Source of the DNA: Comamonadaceae bacterium
GTDB taxonomy: Bacteria > Pseudomonadota > Gammaproteobacteria > Burkholderiales > Burkholderiaceae_C
Assembly (NCBI GenBank): GCA_015999985.1
Contig: JAECRA010000040.1
Coordinates: forward strand, 1-39,662
Reading direction: 5' to 3'
DNA: 39,662 bases
The position numbers were made by a program, and so were the translations under genes. The notes beneath the pieces were generated by a model, which worked only from the letters and a program-made list of their open reading frames with translations, had not been told where the DNA came from and made no database searches. Positions 13,988-21,104 of the stretch are shown piece after piece. The first letter of the stretch is position 1; each line of letters begins with the position of its first letter.

Positions 13988-16258
13988 TTAGACAGGCTCA
14001 GCCCGAAAGGTGGGGGGGCTAGCTGGAACGGTAAGGGGATCAGACGAAACGGTTGAGGTGGTGGCCCGATCAAGGGCAGCCTCGGCCCGAACGGTGGCGG
14101 GTTCAGCACGAACACCAGAAGAACCTGGGCCAACGCTGGAGCCGTCACGGCGCGGGATCAATAAGTAATCGACCGCACAGACACCGCTTTCGTAGACAAG
14201 CACCGGGTTGAGGTCGATCTCTTCGATGATGTCGGGGTGGTCCGCGGCAAGACGCGATAGGCCATGGGCCAGCGCAGCCAGTGCCTGCACATCGCCAGGT
14301 TGGCCACCGCGCAGGCCTTCCAGCAGCGGAAACCCTTTGAGCGAACAAATCAGTTCTTCTGCCTGCAGAGGTGAGACCGGCACAGGCGAGAACGCCACGT
14401 CACGCAGCAACTCGACAAACACCCCACCCAAACCGACCATGAGCAAGTGTCCAAAATCCGGATCACGAGTCACGCCGACCACCATTTCCAGACCAGGCGG
14501 CATCATCTTCTGGACCTGCATGCCTTGAATGGCCGCTTCAGGGACGGCGCGCGCCACATTGGCCAGGACTCGGTCATAGGCACTTGCAAGTTCTTCGTCA
14601 TTTCTGACGTTGAGTGCCAGCGCACCCACGTCCGTCTTGTGCTGCACTTGCGCCGACACGATCTTGAGCGCCACCGGGTAGCCCATGTCGCGGGCAGCGC
14701 GCATGGCGTCCTCCTTTGAAGACACGATGACCTCGGGTGGCAAGGCAATTCCATAGGCTCTGAGCAATTCAGCCTGCCGTCCTTGCGCCACCATCTCGCG
14801 GCAGCTTGCTTTTGATACGCGCGGCTCGGCAACTGCTTGATCTACGCTCGCTTTCTGTGCGTCCCAACGGCGTCGAAACGCGCCGTAATCGCAAAGCGTC
14901 TTCAGCGCGAAGGCGGTGTCCCGCATACCCAGGGCCATGCCACCCATCCTGGCGAGTGCGTCCAGGTTGTCGGCAGTTGCATAAGCTTGGGAGTGAATGA
15001 TCACTGGAAGCGAGGTCGAGGCCAGAAAGGGCTCGAGCGCAGGCTGCATTTGCTGGATGCGGTCCTTGGCCGCCAGGGACATGGCAATGACCACCGCGTC
15101 CATGTAGTCAGCCTCCGTCATCACGCGCAGTGCTTCAGCCAACACTTCACCATGGCCTTCGATCACGCTCGCACTCATATCCACCGGGTTGGCAATGCCA
15201 CCAATGGCGGGAATGGCTTTCGCCAGTCGGGCATGCAGCGCCTCGTCGGGCACCGGAAACTCGAGCCCCATGGCCGAACACACATCTGCCAGCCACACAC
15301 CCGTTCCGCCGGATGTTGAAAGCACCGTGACGCGGTTTCCACGGGCCGGGGGCAGGCACGCCAAGGCTTTGGTGGCCGTCAGAGCCTGATCAGAGTCTTC
15401 CGCTTTGACCACGCCATAACGTTTGAACGTTGCCTCATACGCTGTCATAGCGCCTGTCAGATGCGCAGTGTGCGAAGCGGCCGCTCGCGCTCCAGCGACA
15501 GAGTTACCCACCTTGCAGAACACCAGCGGCACCTCGTGATCGGCCGCCAGTTGGGCGATGCGCGCAAAGCGGCTGCCATCCTTCAAGCCTTCAACAAACA
15601 TGAGGATGGGGCCACTGCCGCCTTCCCGGACGATGTGTTCCACAAAATCCAGGCAATCCAGATCCGCCTCATTACCCGTGGTCACCACATGCCTGCAAGT
15701 CAGGCCTTGCTGCTTCAGTTGAGTGAACAGGCCAAACCCGACCGCACCGCTTTGAGACACGACACTGATGGGCCGTTGAGACCCCCCTTGCCTGTGCTGC
15801 GGCGCAGCAAGATGAATGGAAGGGCTGAAGTTTCCGGCCACGTTGTCCCGCACATTGAAGAAGCCTTCGCAGTTCGGCCCCAACACACGCATGCCGGTTT
15901 CCCGTGCCACCGCCGCCATGCCCGAGACCAGTTTCCGCTCGGCCTCAGTGCCGTGCGCAGCCCCTGCCGTGAACACCACGGCGTTCATGATTCCAGCACC
16001 TGCGCATTCATGCAGCACATCGCACACGGCCTCTGCCGGCGTGGCGATCAATGCCATGTCAGCGCGCTGCGGCAGCGCTGAAATGCTTGGATACGCCGCA
16101 AGGCCCTGCACCTTTTCATGCGACGGATTGACGGGCAGCAGAACGCCGTCATAGCCACTGTCGATCAATATGCGCAGCATGCGTCCGCGTATCTTGGTGA
16201 CGTCCTGCGACGCACCAATCACGGCAATGCTCCTGGGATTTAGAAATGTCTCCAGCAT
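13988..16258 (-). CDS. NDP-forming acyl-CoA synthetase (acetate-CoA ligase family) with a heptapeptide-repeat tail
   Basis: The 756-residue single-chain enzyme would make acyl-CoA from an acid, CoA and ATP, giving ADP through a phospho-histidine. Domain order: CoA-binding Rossmann domain (NPRSIAVIGAS, about residues 7-130), succinyl-CoA ligase-like domains (SVVSQSGAVGFGL; phosphorylated His263 in ASHTAHLTG), then an ATP-grasp domain from about residue 500 (MGYPVALKIVSAQVQHKTDVG) ending at EEIDLNPVLVYESG. After residue 705 the protein continues in a low-complexity tail of six 7-residue repeats encoded by a 21-base tandem repeat. The ribosome site GAAGG is five bases before the ATG. It is the first gene of the operon, divergent from the IclR gene. 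A paralogue lies at 36026. Confidence 0.93.
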   Translation of the reverse strand: MLETFLNPRSIAVIGASQDVTKIRGRMLRILIDSGYDGVLLPVNPSHEKVQGLAAYPSISALPQRADMALIATPAEAVCDVLHECAGAGIMNAVVFTAGAAHGTEAERKLVSGMAAVARETGMRVLGPNCEGFFNVRDNVAGNFSPSIHLAAPQHRQGGSQRPISVVSQSGAVGFGLFTQLKQQGLTCRHVVTTGNEADLDCLDFVEHIVREGGSGPILMFVEGLKDGSRFARIAQLAADHEVPLVFCKVGNSVAGARAAASHTAHLTGAMTAYEATFKRYGVVKAEDSDQALTATKALACLPPARGNRVTVLSTSGGTGVWLADVCSAMGLEFPVPDEALHARLAKAIPAIGGIANPVDMSASVIEGHGEVLAEALRVMTEADYMDAVVIAMSLAAKDRIQQMQPALEPFLASTSLPVIIHSQAYATADNLDALARMGGMALGMRDTAFALKTLCDYGAFRRRWDAQKASVDQAVAEPRVSKASCREMVAQGRQAELLRAYGIALPPEVIVSSKEDAMRAARDMGYPVALKIVSAQVQHKTDVGALALNVRNDEELASAYDRVLANVARAVPEAAIQGMQVQKMMPPGLEMVVGVTRDPDFGHLLMVGLGGVFVELLRDVAFSPVPVSPLQAEELICSLKGFPLLEGLRGGQPGDVQALAALAHGLSRLAADHPDIIEEIDLNPVLVYESGVCAVDYLLIPRRDGSSVGPGSSGVRAEPATVRAEAALDRATTSTVSSDPLTVPASPPTFRAEPV
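13998..14123. repeat. Six 21-base tandem repeat units inside the synthetase 3' end
   Basis: Successive 21-base units start at 13998, 14019, 14040, 14061, 14082 and 14103; the consensus on the plus strand is close to TCAGCCCGAACGGTGGCGGG plus one base. The AACGGT-like core recurs at 14006, 14027, 14048 and 14090. The period is exactly seven codons, and in the minus frame it encodes SSGVRAE, PATVRAE, AALDRAT, TSTVSSD, PLTVPAS and PPTFRAE. A run of seven G lies in the first unit and could slip. Confidence 0.85.
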
Positions 16259-16474
16259 GGGGCCTTCTCGAAAAATCGGACCGCTGCCATCAGCGATCCA
16301 ACTCGTCCGTTAAGTGATTGCGGTTGATTGTGGGAAGGCCCGTGAAGATTGACTAGAGGGATTTGGTGGCTTGGTTTTACAATGTAAAAGTTAGATTGGG
16401 CGTGTTTCACGACTTCGGTTCATCGCCTGCGCCAAGCAGAGGTGTTGCGGGGTCAGTTCTTCTTCAAGGTTTAC
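16259..16474. promoter_or_regulatory. Divergent control region between the main operon and its IclR gene
   Basis: This 216-base region has no gene. It must hold the promoters of both the 12-gene operon and the IclR gene. It contains the perfect palindrome at 16375-16389. Divergent placement is the usual arrangement for an IclR activator or repressor of a catabolic operon. Confidence 0.6.
16375..16389. promoter_or_regulatory. Candidate IclR operator TTTTACAATGTAAAA
   Basis: This is a perfect inverted repeat with 6-base arms (TTTTAC and GTAAAA) around AAT. It is the only strong AT-rich palindrome in the divergent region. It overlaps a TACAAT hexamer that could be a -10 element, so binding could block transcription. 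The assignment to the neighbouring IclR protein is inferred from position. Confidence 0.5.
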
Positions 16475-17281
16475 ATGGCCACTACAGATACCCGGCGCTC
16501 CGGCACGCAAAGCATCGAACGTGCCTTGGCCGTCATCCGAGATGTTGCAGCGCACCATCAACTGGGCGCCCGTTTGACCGACATCGCCGAGCGCTGCGGC
16601 ATGGACATGGGCACGACCTGCCGAGTACTGGCATGCTTGGTGCGCGAACACGTGGTGGAGCAACGCGCTTCCGACAAGCGCTACCTGCCGGGTCAAGGAC
16701 TGTTTGAGCTCGGCCTCACCGTGCCCGCCTACCGCGCGCTGCAGGAGGCCTGTCGCCAACCTATGGAGCGCGTGGCCCGTAGATTCAAGGGCGTGAGCTT
16801 TGTCTACCTCCGCAGCGGAACCGAAGTCGTGTGCGTTGCCCGGTCAGACCACGTGCTCATTCACAGTGCCTGGGGACAACCCGGCACACGCCGCCCCATG
16901 CCGGCGCTGGCGGCGGGACTTGCGGTGCTTTCTCAGTTACCCGACGAGGAAGCTGACGAGATCGTCAAGGCCTACTTCAAACAACTTGCTCAGCAAAAAA
17001 GAGTCAACGCGGTTGAACGACGAAGAATGGTGCAACGCTCGCGCAAGCTGGGCTATGGATTCAATGATGGCAACGTGGCGCGAGGATTGGTCTCCGTGGC
17101 GGTGCCTATTCACAATCCGGAGGGTGTGCCATTCGCATCAATTTCCGTCGTGAACATCGACAACCCCAGCTTCGCCCAAAGAGCGGATGACATCGCAGAG
17201 TCGATGCGCAAGGACTCCTTGCTCATCACGGAGCGCCTGGCCATGCAGATGGATTCGACTCATTTTGTTCAGGACGACTAG
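16475..17281 (+). CDS. IclR-family transcriptional regulator of the main operon
   Basis: The 268-residue regulator has an N-terminal winged helix (QSIERALAVIRDVAAHH to about residue 72, with recognition region MDMGTTCRVLACLVREH). The IclR effector domain follows (FKGVSFVYLRSGTEVVCVARSD, RRPMPALAAGLAVLSQLP, GNVARGLVSVAVPI, ASISVVNIDN). Such proteins sense a small aromatic or aliphatic acid or a pathway intermediate. ATG 16475 has AAGG six bases upstream; a GTG at 16442 would add 11 unlikely residues. Its divergent position next to the synthetase indicates control of the whole operon. Confidence 0.9.
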   Translation: MATTDTRRSGTQSIERALAVIRDVAAHHQLGARLTDIAERCGMDMGTTCRVLACLVREHVVEQRASDKRYLPGQGLFELGLTVPAYRALQEACRQPMERVARRFKGVSFVYLRSGTEVVCVARSDHVLIHSAWGQPGTRRPMPALAAGLAVLSQLPDEEADEIVKAYFKQLAQQKRVNAVERRRMVQRSRKLGYGFNDGNVARGLVSVAVPIHNPEGVPFASISVVNIDNPSFAQRADDIAESMRKDSLLITERLAMQMDSTHFVQDD

Positions 17282-17344
17282 GGCGTGGCCTGCACAGTCA
17301 CCCCAGCTTGTTACCATGCCCGCTTCCCCAAGCTTCAAAACACC

Positions 17345-17812
17345 ATGATCTACGCCACCCTCAAACTCGTCCACATCCTGTCCCTTATCGTGTGGATCGG
17401 CGGCATGGTGTTTGCCCATTTCTTTCTTCGTCCTGCAATCCAGACGCTGGAGCCCGCCGCACGCGTACGCCTGATGGCCGACGTGTTGCAGCGCTTCTTT
17501 AACGCCGTGCTGGTGGCCATCTTGTTGGTGCTGGGCTCGGGCCTGTGGATGATCGGTCGTGTGGCCAAGCAAACGGTGCAATCCGGTGGTAGTTTTTCCA
17601 TGCCCCTGTCGTGGACCATCATGGCCACACTGGGTCTGGTGATGATGGCCATCTTCGGCCACATCCGTTTTGCACTGTTCAAACGCCTGCAGCGCGCCGT
17701 GGTGGCCGCCGACTGGGCCGCTGGCGGCAAGGCGCTGGCCAGCATCCGAACATGGGTGGGCGTGAACCTGACCATCGGGCTGTTGGTGGTGGTGATCACG
17801 CTGCTGGGGTAA
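17345..17812 (+). CDS. CopD-like integral membrane protein
   Basis: The 155-residue protein has four predicted membrane helices: one starting at YATLKLVHILSLIVWIGG, one around VLVAILLVLGSGLWMIG, one at IMATLGLVMMAIFGHIRFAL and one at VGVNLTIGLLVVVITLLG. The first helix has the HxxxxxVWxGG pattern and later helices have conserved His and Arg, as in the CopD copper-resistance/heme-like family. The function, copper handling or a redox role, is not certain. The ATG at 17345 starts the first helix correctly; an upstream frame to 17285 adds 20 non-conserved residues. It is probably a single gene, 63 bases after the IclR gene. Confidence 0.75.
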   Translation: MIYATLKLVHILSLIVWIGGMVFAHFFLRPAIQTLEPAARVRLMADVLQRFFNAVLVAILLVLGSGLWMIGRVAKQTVQSGGSFSMPLSWTIMATLGLVMMAIFGHIRFALFKRLQRAVVAADWAAGGKALASIRTWVGVNLTIGLLVVVITLLG

Positions 17813-17814
17813 AC

Positions 17815-17998
17815 ATGGCCCCCACGCTTCCCCGCCTCGCGAGGTCCGCTGCCCCCCGAGGGGGCGCTTTTTATCTTGGGGCGGCCCGGCGATAAAAAAT
17901 GGCCCCCACGCTTCCCCGCCTCGCGAGGTCCGCTGCCCCCCGAGGTACCGAAGCCGGCCGCGGCGCTTTTTATCTTGGGGCGGCCCGGCGATAAAAAA
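17815..17998. repeat. Two tandem copies of a GC-rich intergenic repeat with TTTTTATC/GATAAAAA arms
   Basis: Copy 1 (17815-17898) and copy 2 (17899-17998) share the 45-base start ATGGCCCCCACGCTTCCCCG onwards and the end GCGCTTTTTATC...GATAAAAAA. Copy 2 carries about 17 extra bases after CCCCCCGAGG. In each copy, TTTTTATC and GATAAAAA can pair around a GC-rich loop. A decayed relative lies at 30926-31012. No gene is seen from 17813 to 18093. Confidence 0.85.
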
Positions 17999-18093
17999 AC
18001 CGGCTTGACCCGAAAGACCTGTTCAAGGCTTTAACACAGGCCGAGCCACCCTGCTGGCACAGGGCACCGCGCGTGTTGAGACAATAGGGGGCT

Positions 18094-19305
18094 ATGCATT
18101 CCTCCCGTTTCTTCAAGATGGCCCTGATTCTGGGCCTGCTCTCCGCGATTGGCCCCTTTGCCATCGATATGTACCTGCCCGCTCTGCCCGCCATTGGTCA
18201 GAGTCTGGGTGCCGACGTCAGCGCCGTACAACTGAGCCTCACGGCTTTCTTCCTTTCGCTGGGTGTGGGCCAACTCCTGTATGGCCCGGTGTCGGACATG
18301 CTGGGCCGCAAACCACCGCTGTACTTTGGTTTGGTGGTGTTCACCGCGGCCAGCGTCGGCTGTGCCATGGCCACCAACATTGAGACATTGATCGCTTTTC
18401 GGTTTATCCAGGGCCTGGGTGCTGCTGCGGGCATGGCGATTCCGCGCGCTGTCGTGCGCGACCTGCACACCGGCAACGATGCCGCCCGGCTGATGTCACT
18501 GCTGATGCTGGTGTTCAGCGTGTCGCCCATCCTGGCGCCGCTGGCGGGCAGTGCAGTGATTGCCGTCACGGGCTGGCGCGGTGTTTTCTGGGCGGTCACC
18601 CTGGTGGGAATGGCCGGGCTGGTGCTGATCTACACGATGCTGGACGAAACCCGCCCTGTGTCCGAACGGGTGGAGAGCAACCTGGGCAGTGCATTGCGCG
18701 CCTACGGTGTGCTGCTGCGCGACACCCATTACCTGGGTCTGGTCTTCATCGGCAGTTCCGCGATGGCGGGTTTCTTCGTTTACCTCGCAGGCTCGCCCTT
18801 CGTGCTCATCAACCACTATGGCCTGACCCCCACGATGTACAGCCTGGCGTTCTCCGTCAACGCGGTGGCCTTTATCGGGGCCGCGCAGTTCACTGGTGCA
18901 CTGGGTGAGCGTTTTGGGCTGGTGCATGTGGTGAAGATGGCGGCCACAGCATCGGGTGTGGTCATGCTGTCGCTGCTGGGCTACTACCTGGCCGGGGGCG
19001 ACCAGCTCGCGGTGCTGATGGTGCTGTACTTCATTGCCAGCGCCTTCATGGGCCTGGTGATTCCCACCACTTCGGTGCTCGCACTTGAAAAACACGGCGC
19101 CATTGCAGGCACCGCATCGGCCTTGCTGGGCACCTTGCAGATGCTGACAGGTGCGGCTGCAATGGGTGTGGTCGGCCTGTTCTCCAATGGAAAACCATTG
19201 CCCATGGTGGTGGGCATGGCCACCGGTGCCTTGATTGGTGTCGCGCTGACGTGGGGCACGCTGGGCGGCACTCCTTCCAGCGCTCCGAAGCAGCAACACT
19301 GCTGA
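18094..19305 (+). CDS. Bcr/CflA-family multidrug efflux MFS transporter
   Basis: The 403-residue inner-membrane drug:proton antiporter has 12 predicted helices. It shows the subfamily opening GPFAIDMYLPALPAIGQSL in helix 1, motif A after helix 2 (GPVSDMLGRKPPLYFG), and the helix 4-5 segment RFIQGLGAAAGMAIPRAVVRD with PILAPLAGSAV. These are hallmarks of bicyclomycin/chloramphenicol-type exporters. No local regulator gene adjoins it. It converges with the hydroxypyruvate-isomerase-like gene, with a strong hairpin between the two. Substrate range cannot be predicted. Confidence 0.92.
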   Translation: MHSSRFFKMALILGLLSAIGPFAIDMYLPALPAIGQSLGADVSAVQLSLTAFFLSLGVGQLLYGPVSDMLGRKPPLYFGLVVFTAASVGCAMATNIETLIAFRFIQGLGAAAGMAIPRAVVRDLHTGNDAARLMSLLMLVFSVSPILAPLAGSAVIAVTGWRGVFWAVTLVGMAGLVLIYTMLDETRPVSERVESNLGSALRAYGVLLRDTHYLGLVFIGSSAMAGFFVYLAGSPFVLINHYGLTPTMYSLAFSVNAVAFIGAAQFTGALGERFGLVHVVKMAATASGVVMLSLLGYYLAGGDQLAVLMVLYFIASAFMGLVIPTTSVLALEKHGAIAGTASALLGTLQMLTGAAAMGVVGLFSNGKPLPMVVGMATGALIGVALTWGTLGGTPSSAPKQQHC

Positions 19306-19309
19306 ACAC

Positions 19310-19341
19310 GTCCTGAGAGCCTGTCCAACGGCTCTTAGGAC
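19310..19341. terminator. Hairpin between convergent genes, possible bidirectional terminator
   Basis: GTCCTGAGAGCC (19310-19321) pairs with GGCTCTTAGGAC (19330-19341) at 11 of 12 positions around an 8-base loop. It starts five bases after the efflux gene and overlaps the last codons and stop of the opposite gene. There is no long T-run, so termination efficiency is uncertain. Confidence 0.55.
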
Positions 19342-20177
19342 GCCTTCCACCTTTGAAGCCAGTTCAGGCCACGCGAAGTGCCTCCCGGCGTAGCCCCTTG
19401 AGCCGGCTTGTATTCGCACCCTACCCAACCAGACCACCCGGTCTGTGCCGCTACCTCGTCGATTAATCGGAACAAGTACGGGTAGTTGATCTCGCCCACA
19501 TCGGGCTCATGCCGCTCCGGAACGCCTGCGATCTGAAGATGGCCAACGCCGCCCGCAGCCAGGTAGCGACGAAGCTTGGTGGCCACATCGCCTTCCGCGA
19601 TCTGGCAGTGATAGAGATCCATCTGCACTTTGAGGTTGGTCGCGCCGACGTCTTGGACCACCGCATGCGCCTCGTCCTGCCGATTCAAGAAGAAGCCCGG
19701 CATGTCGCGTGAATTGATGGGTTCAATCAACACCTCGCATCCGCTCTTGGCCGCCTCGGCCGCCGCCCAGCGCAGATTGTTCGTGTAAGTGGCGCGAGCT
19801 TCTTCGCGCGCCGTGCCCTGGGGCAGCAGGCCGGCCATGCAATGGATGCGCGGGCATTGAAGTGCCTGGGCGTAACGCAGCGCCATGTGCACGCCAGCGC
19901 GAAATTCCGCCTCGCGGCCGGGCAGACAGGCGGTGCCGCGTTCGCCTGCATTCCACGCACGCTCGGCGCCATGGGCATCTAGCCCGCCTGCTGGGGCATT
20001 GAACAAGACCTGCTGCAAGCGATGGGCTGCAAGCCGCTCGGCCAGAAGGCTTGGCTCATAGGCGTAGGGAAAGAGATATTCGACACCCTCAAAACCATCG
20101 CGCGCGGCGGCTTCGAAGCGTTCAAGAAACGGCAGTTCTGGATAAAGAAAGCTCAGGTTGGCAGCAAAGCGTGGCAT
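19335..20177 (-). CDS. hyi: Hydroxypyruvate isomerase-like TIM-barrel protein
   Basis: The 280-residue protein matches hydroxypyruvate/2-oxo-tetronate isomerases (Hyi/OtnI), which interconvert hydroxypyruvate and tartronate semialdehyde or related keto-sugar acids. Visible motifs: [19 protein letters not shown] at the start, [54 protein letters not shown] with metal-binding Glu152, [34 protein letters not shown] and WVGCEYKP. The ATG at 20177 lacks a good ribosome site; a GTG nine codons upstream (20204), with AAGAG before it, is an alternative start. The much longer open frame to 20924 lies antisense to the transglutaminase-like gene and is rejected. No gluconate or glyoxylate genes are next to it. 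Confidence 0.88.
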   Translation of the reverse strand: MPRFAANLSFLYPELPFLERFEAAARDGFEGVEYLFPYAYEPSLLAERLAAHRLQQVLFNAPAGGLDAHGAERAWNAGERGTACLPGREAEFRAGVHMALRYAQALQCPRIHCMAGLLPQGTAREEARATYTNNLRWAAAEAAKSGCEVLIEPINSRDMPGFFLNRQDEAHAVVQDVGATNLKVQMDLYHCQIAEGDVATKLRRYLAAGGVGHLQIAGVPERHEPDVGEINYPYLFRLIDEVAAQTGWSGWVGCEYKPAQGATPGGTSRGLNWLQRWKAS

Positions 20178-20306
20178 AGGTGCAAATGACGTGGTGAGTT
20201 TCACCGTTGAGCTCTTTAAGAGAAGCACTGGCGTGAATTCTAGGAAATTGGCCGAAGCCAAAGGCAGAAATCTGTAGCGGCTCAGAAATTTGATACCGTA
20301 GGCCCT

Positions 20307-21002
20307 ATGCAAGATACGCCTACCGCCGCCCATCTGGCCACTACTGAAGCCATCGATGCCCACCATCCCGCGGTTGCAGAGTTCTCCCGCTCGCATGCGC
20401 GCGGCGCTACCGACCGCGAACGCGCCGTGGCTCTGACCCACGCGGTGCGCGACAGTTTCCTCTACGACCCCTACCGCATCGACCTGTCTCCTATGGGCAT
20501 GCGTGCCAGTACCGTACTCACCAACGGCTACGGTTGGTGCGTGCCCAAGGCTGCATTGCTGGCGGCGGTATGCCGCGCCGCAGGCATCCCCGCGCGCCTG
20601 GGTTTTGCGGACGTGCGCAACCACATGTCCACGGAGCGCATGCGCCAGACCATGAAGACAGATATGTTCATCTGGCATGGCTACGCAGACATCTGGATCG
20701 ATGGTGCCTGGCGCAAAGCCACGCCCGCCTTCAACCTGAGCCTGTGTGAAAAATTCGGCCTGCACCCACTGGATTTTGATGGCGAACAAGACTCCATCTA
20801 CCATGCGTTCGACAAAGCGGGCAATCGGCACATGGAGTACACCAATGATCGCGGCAAGTTCGACGATCTTCCTCTTGCACTGATAGACGCAGATTTTCGC
20901 GCCACCTACCCCAACTGGCTGCATGAAGCGGGTCTTCAGAGCGAACTGGCCAAAAGCGATTTTCTGGCCGATGTAGACAGAGAGACCAAGTCCGGGCAGT
21001 AA
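20307..21002 (+). CDS. Transglutaminase-like cysteine-protease-fold protein
   Basis: The 231-residue protein matches the bacterial transglutaminase-like superfamily, which includes amidases, proteases and peptide N-glycanase-like enzymes. The catalytic Cys is in [21 protein letters not shown] (Cys78) and the His in [15 protein letters not shown] (His124). The third residue, usually Asp in a DPT-like motif, is not obvious; the site reads KATPAFN. There is no signal peptide, so it is cytoplasmic. Substrate unknown. It is a single gene divergent from the hydroxypyruvate-isomerase-like gene and ends in a terminator hairpin whose stem starts within the stop codon. Confidence 0.8.
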   Translation: MQDTPTAAHLATTEAIDAHHPAVAEFSRSHARGATDRERAVALTHAVRDSFLYDPYRIDLSPMGMRASTVLTNGYGWCVPKAALLAAVCRAAGIPARLGFADVRNHMSTERMRQTMKTDMFIWHGYADIWIDGAWRKATPAFNLSLCEKFGLHPLDFDGEQDSIYHAFDKAGNRHMEYTNDRGKFDDLPLALIDADFRATYPNWLHEAGLQSELAKSDFLADVDRETKSGQ

Positions 21003-21040
21003 GCCCCCAAGCCCATCTCAAACCAGGGGCTTGGGCTTTT
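21001..21040 (+). terminator. Intrinsic terminator after the transglutaminase-like gene
   Basis: AAGCCCCCAAGCCC (21001-21014) pairs with GGGCTTGGGCTT (21027-21038) with a two-base bulge, followed by TTTT. The 5' arm begins with the last two bases of the TAA stop codon. The stem may also stop transcripts from the opposite nuclease gene. Confidence 0.75.
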
Positions 21041-21104
21041 ATCTTCCAGGTCTCTGAGAGCACCCCACGCACTCATACGCGGGCATGCTCTCAGGCAAGG
21101 TCCA

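Noticed and set aside
13864..14148. Minus-strand frame with GLSLSKP-like protein sequence
   Set aside because: It is an alternate frame across the 21-base repeat array; such sequence arises from palindromic repeats and not from a gene.
17815..17998. CRISPR-like array
   Set aside because: Only two long copies stand directly next to each other with no unique spacers and no cas genes nearby.
18496..19437. 313-codon open frame on the minus strand
   Set aside because: It is a shadow of the Bcr/CflA transporter gene; composition is rich in His, Gln and Arg as expected for an antisense frame of a high-GC gene, with no recognisable domain.
20178..20924. Long N-terminal extension of the hydroxypyruvate-isomerase-like frame (529 codons in total)
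   Set aside because: The extension has no family similarity and is fully antisense to the transglutaminase-like gene; the conserved protein starts at 20177 (or GTG 20204).
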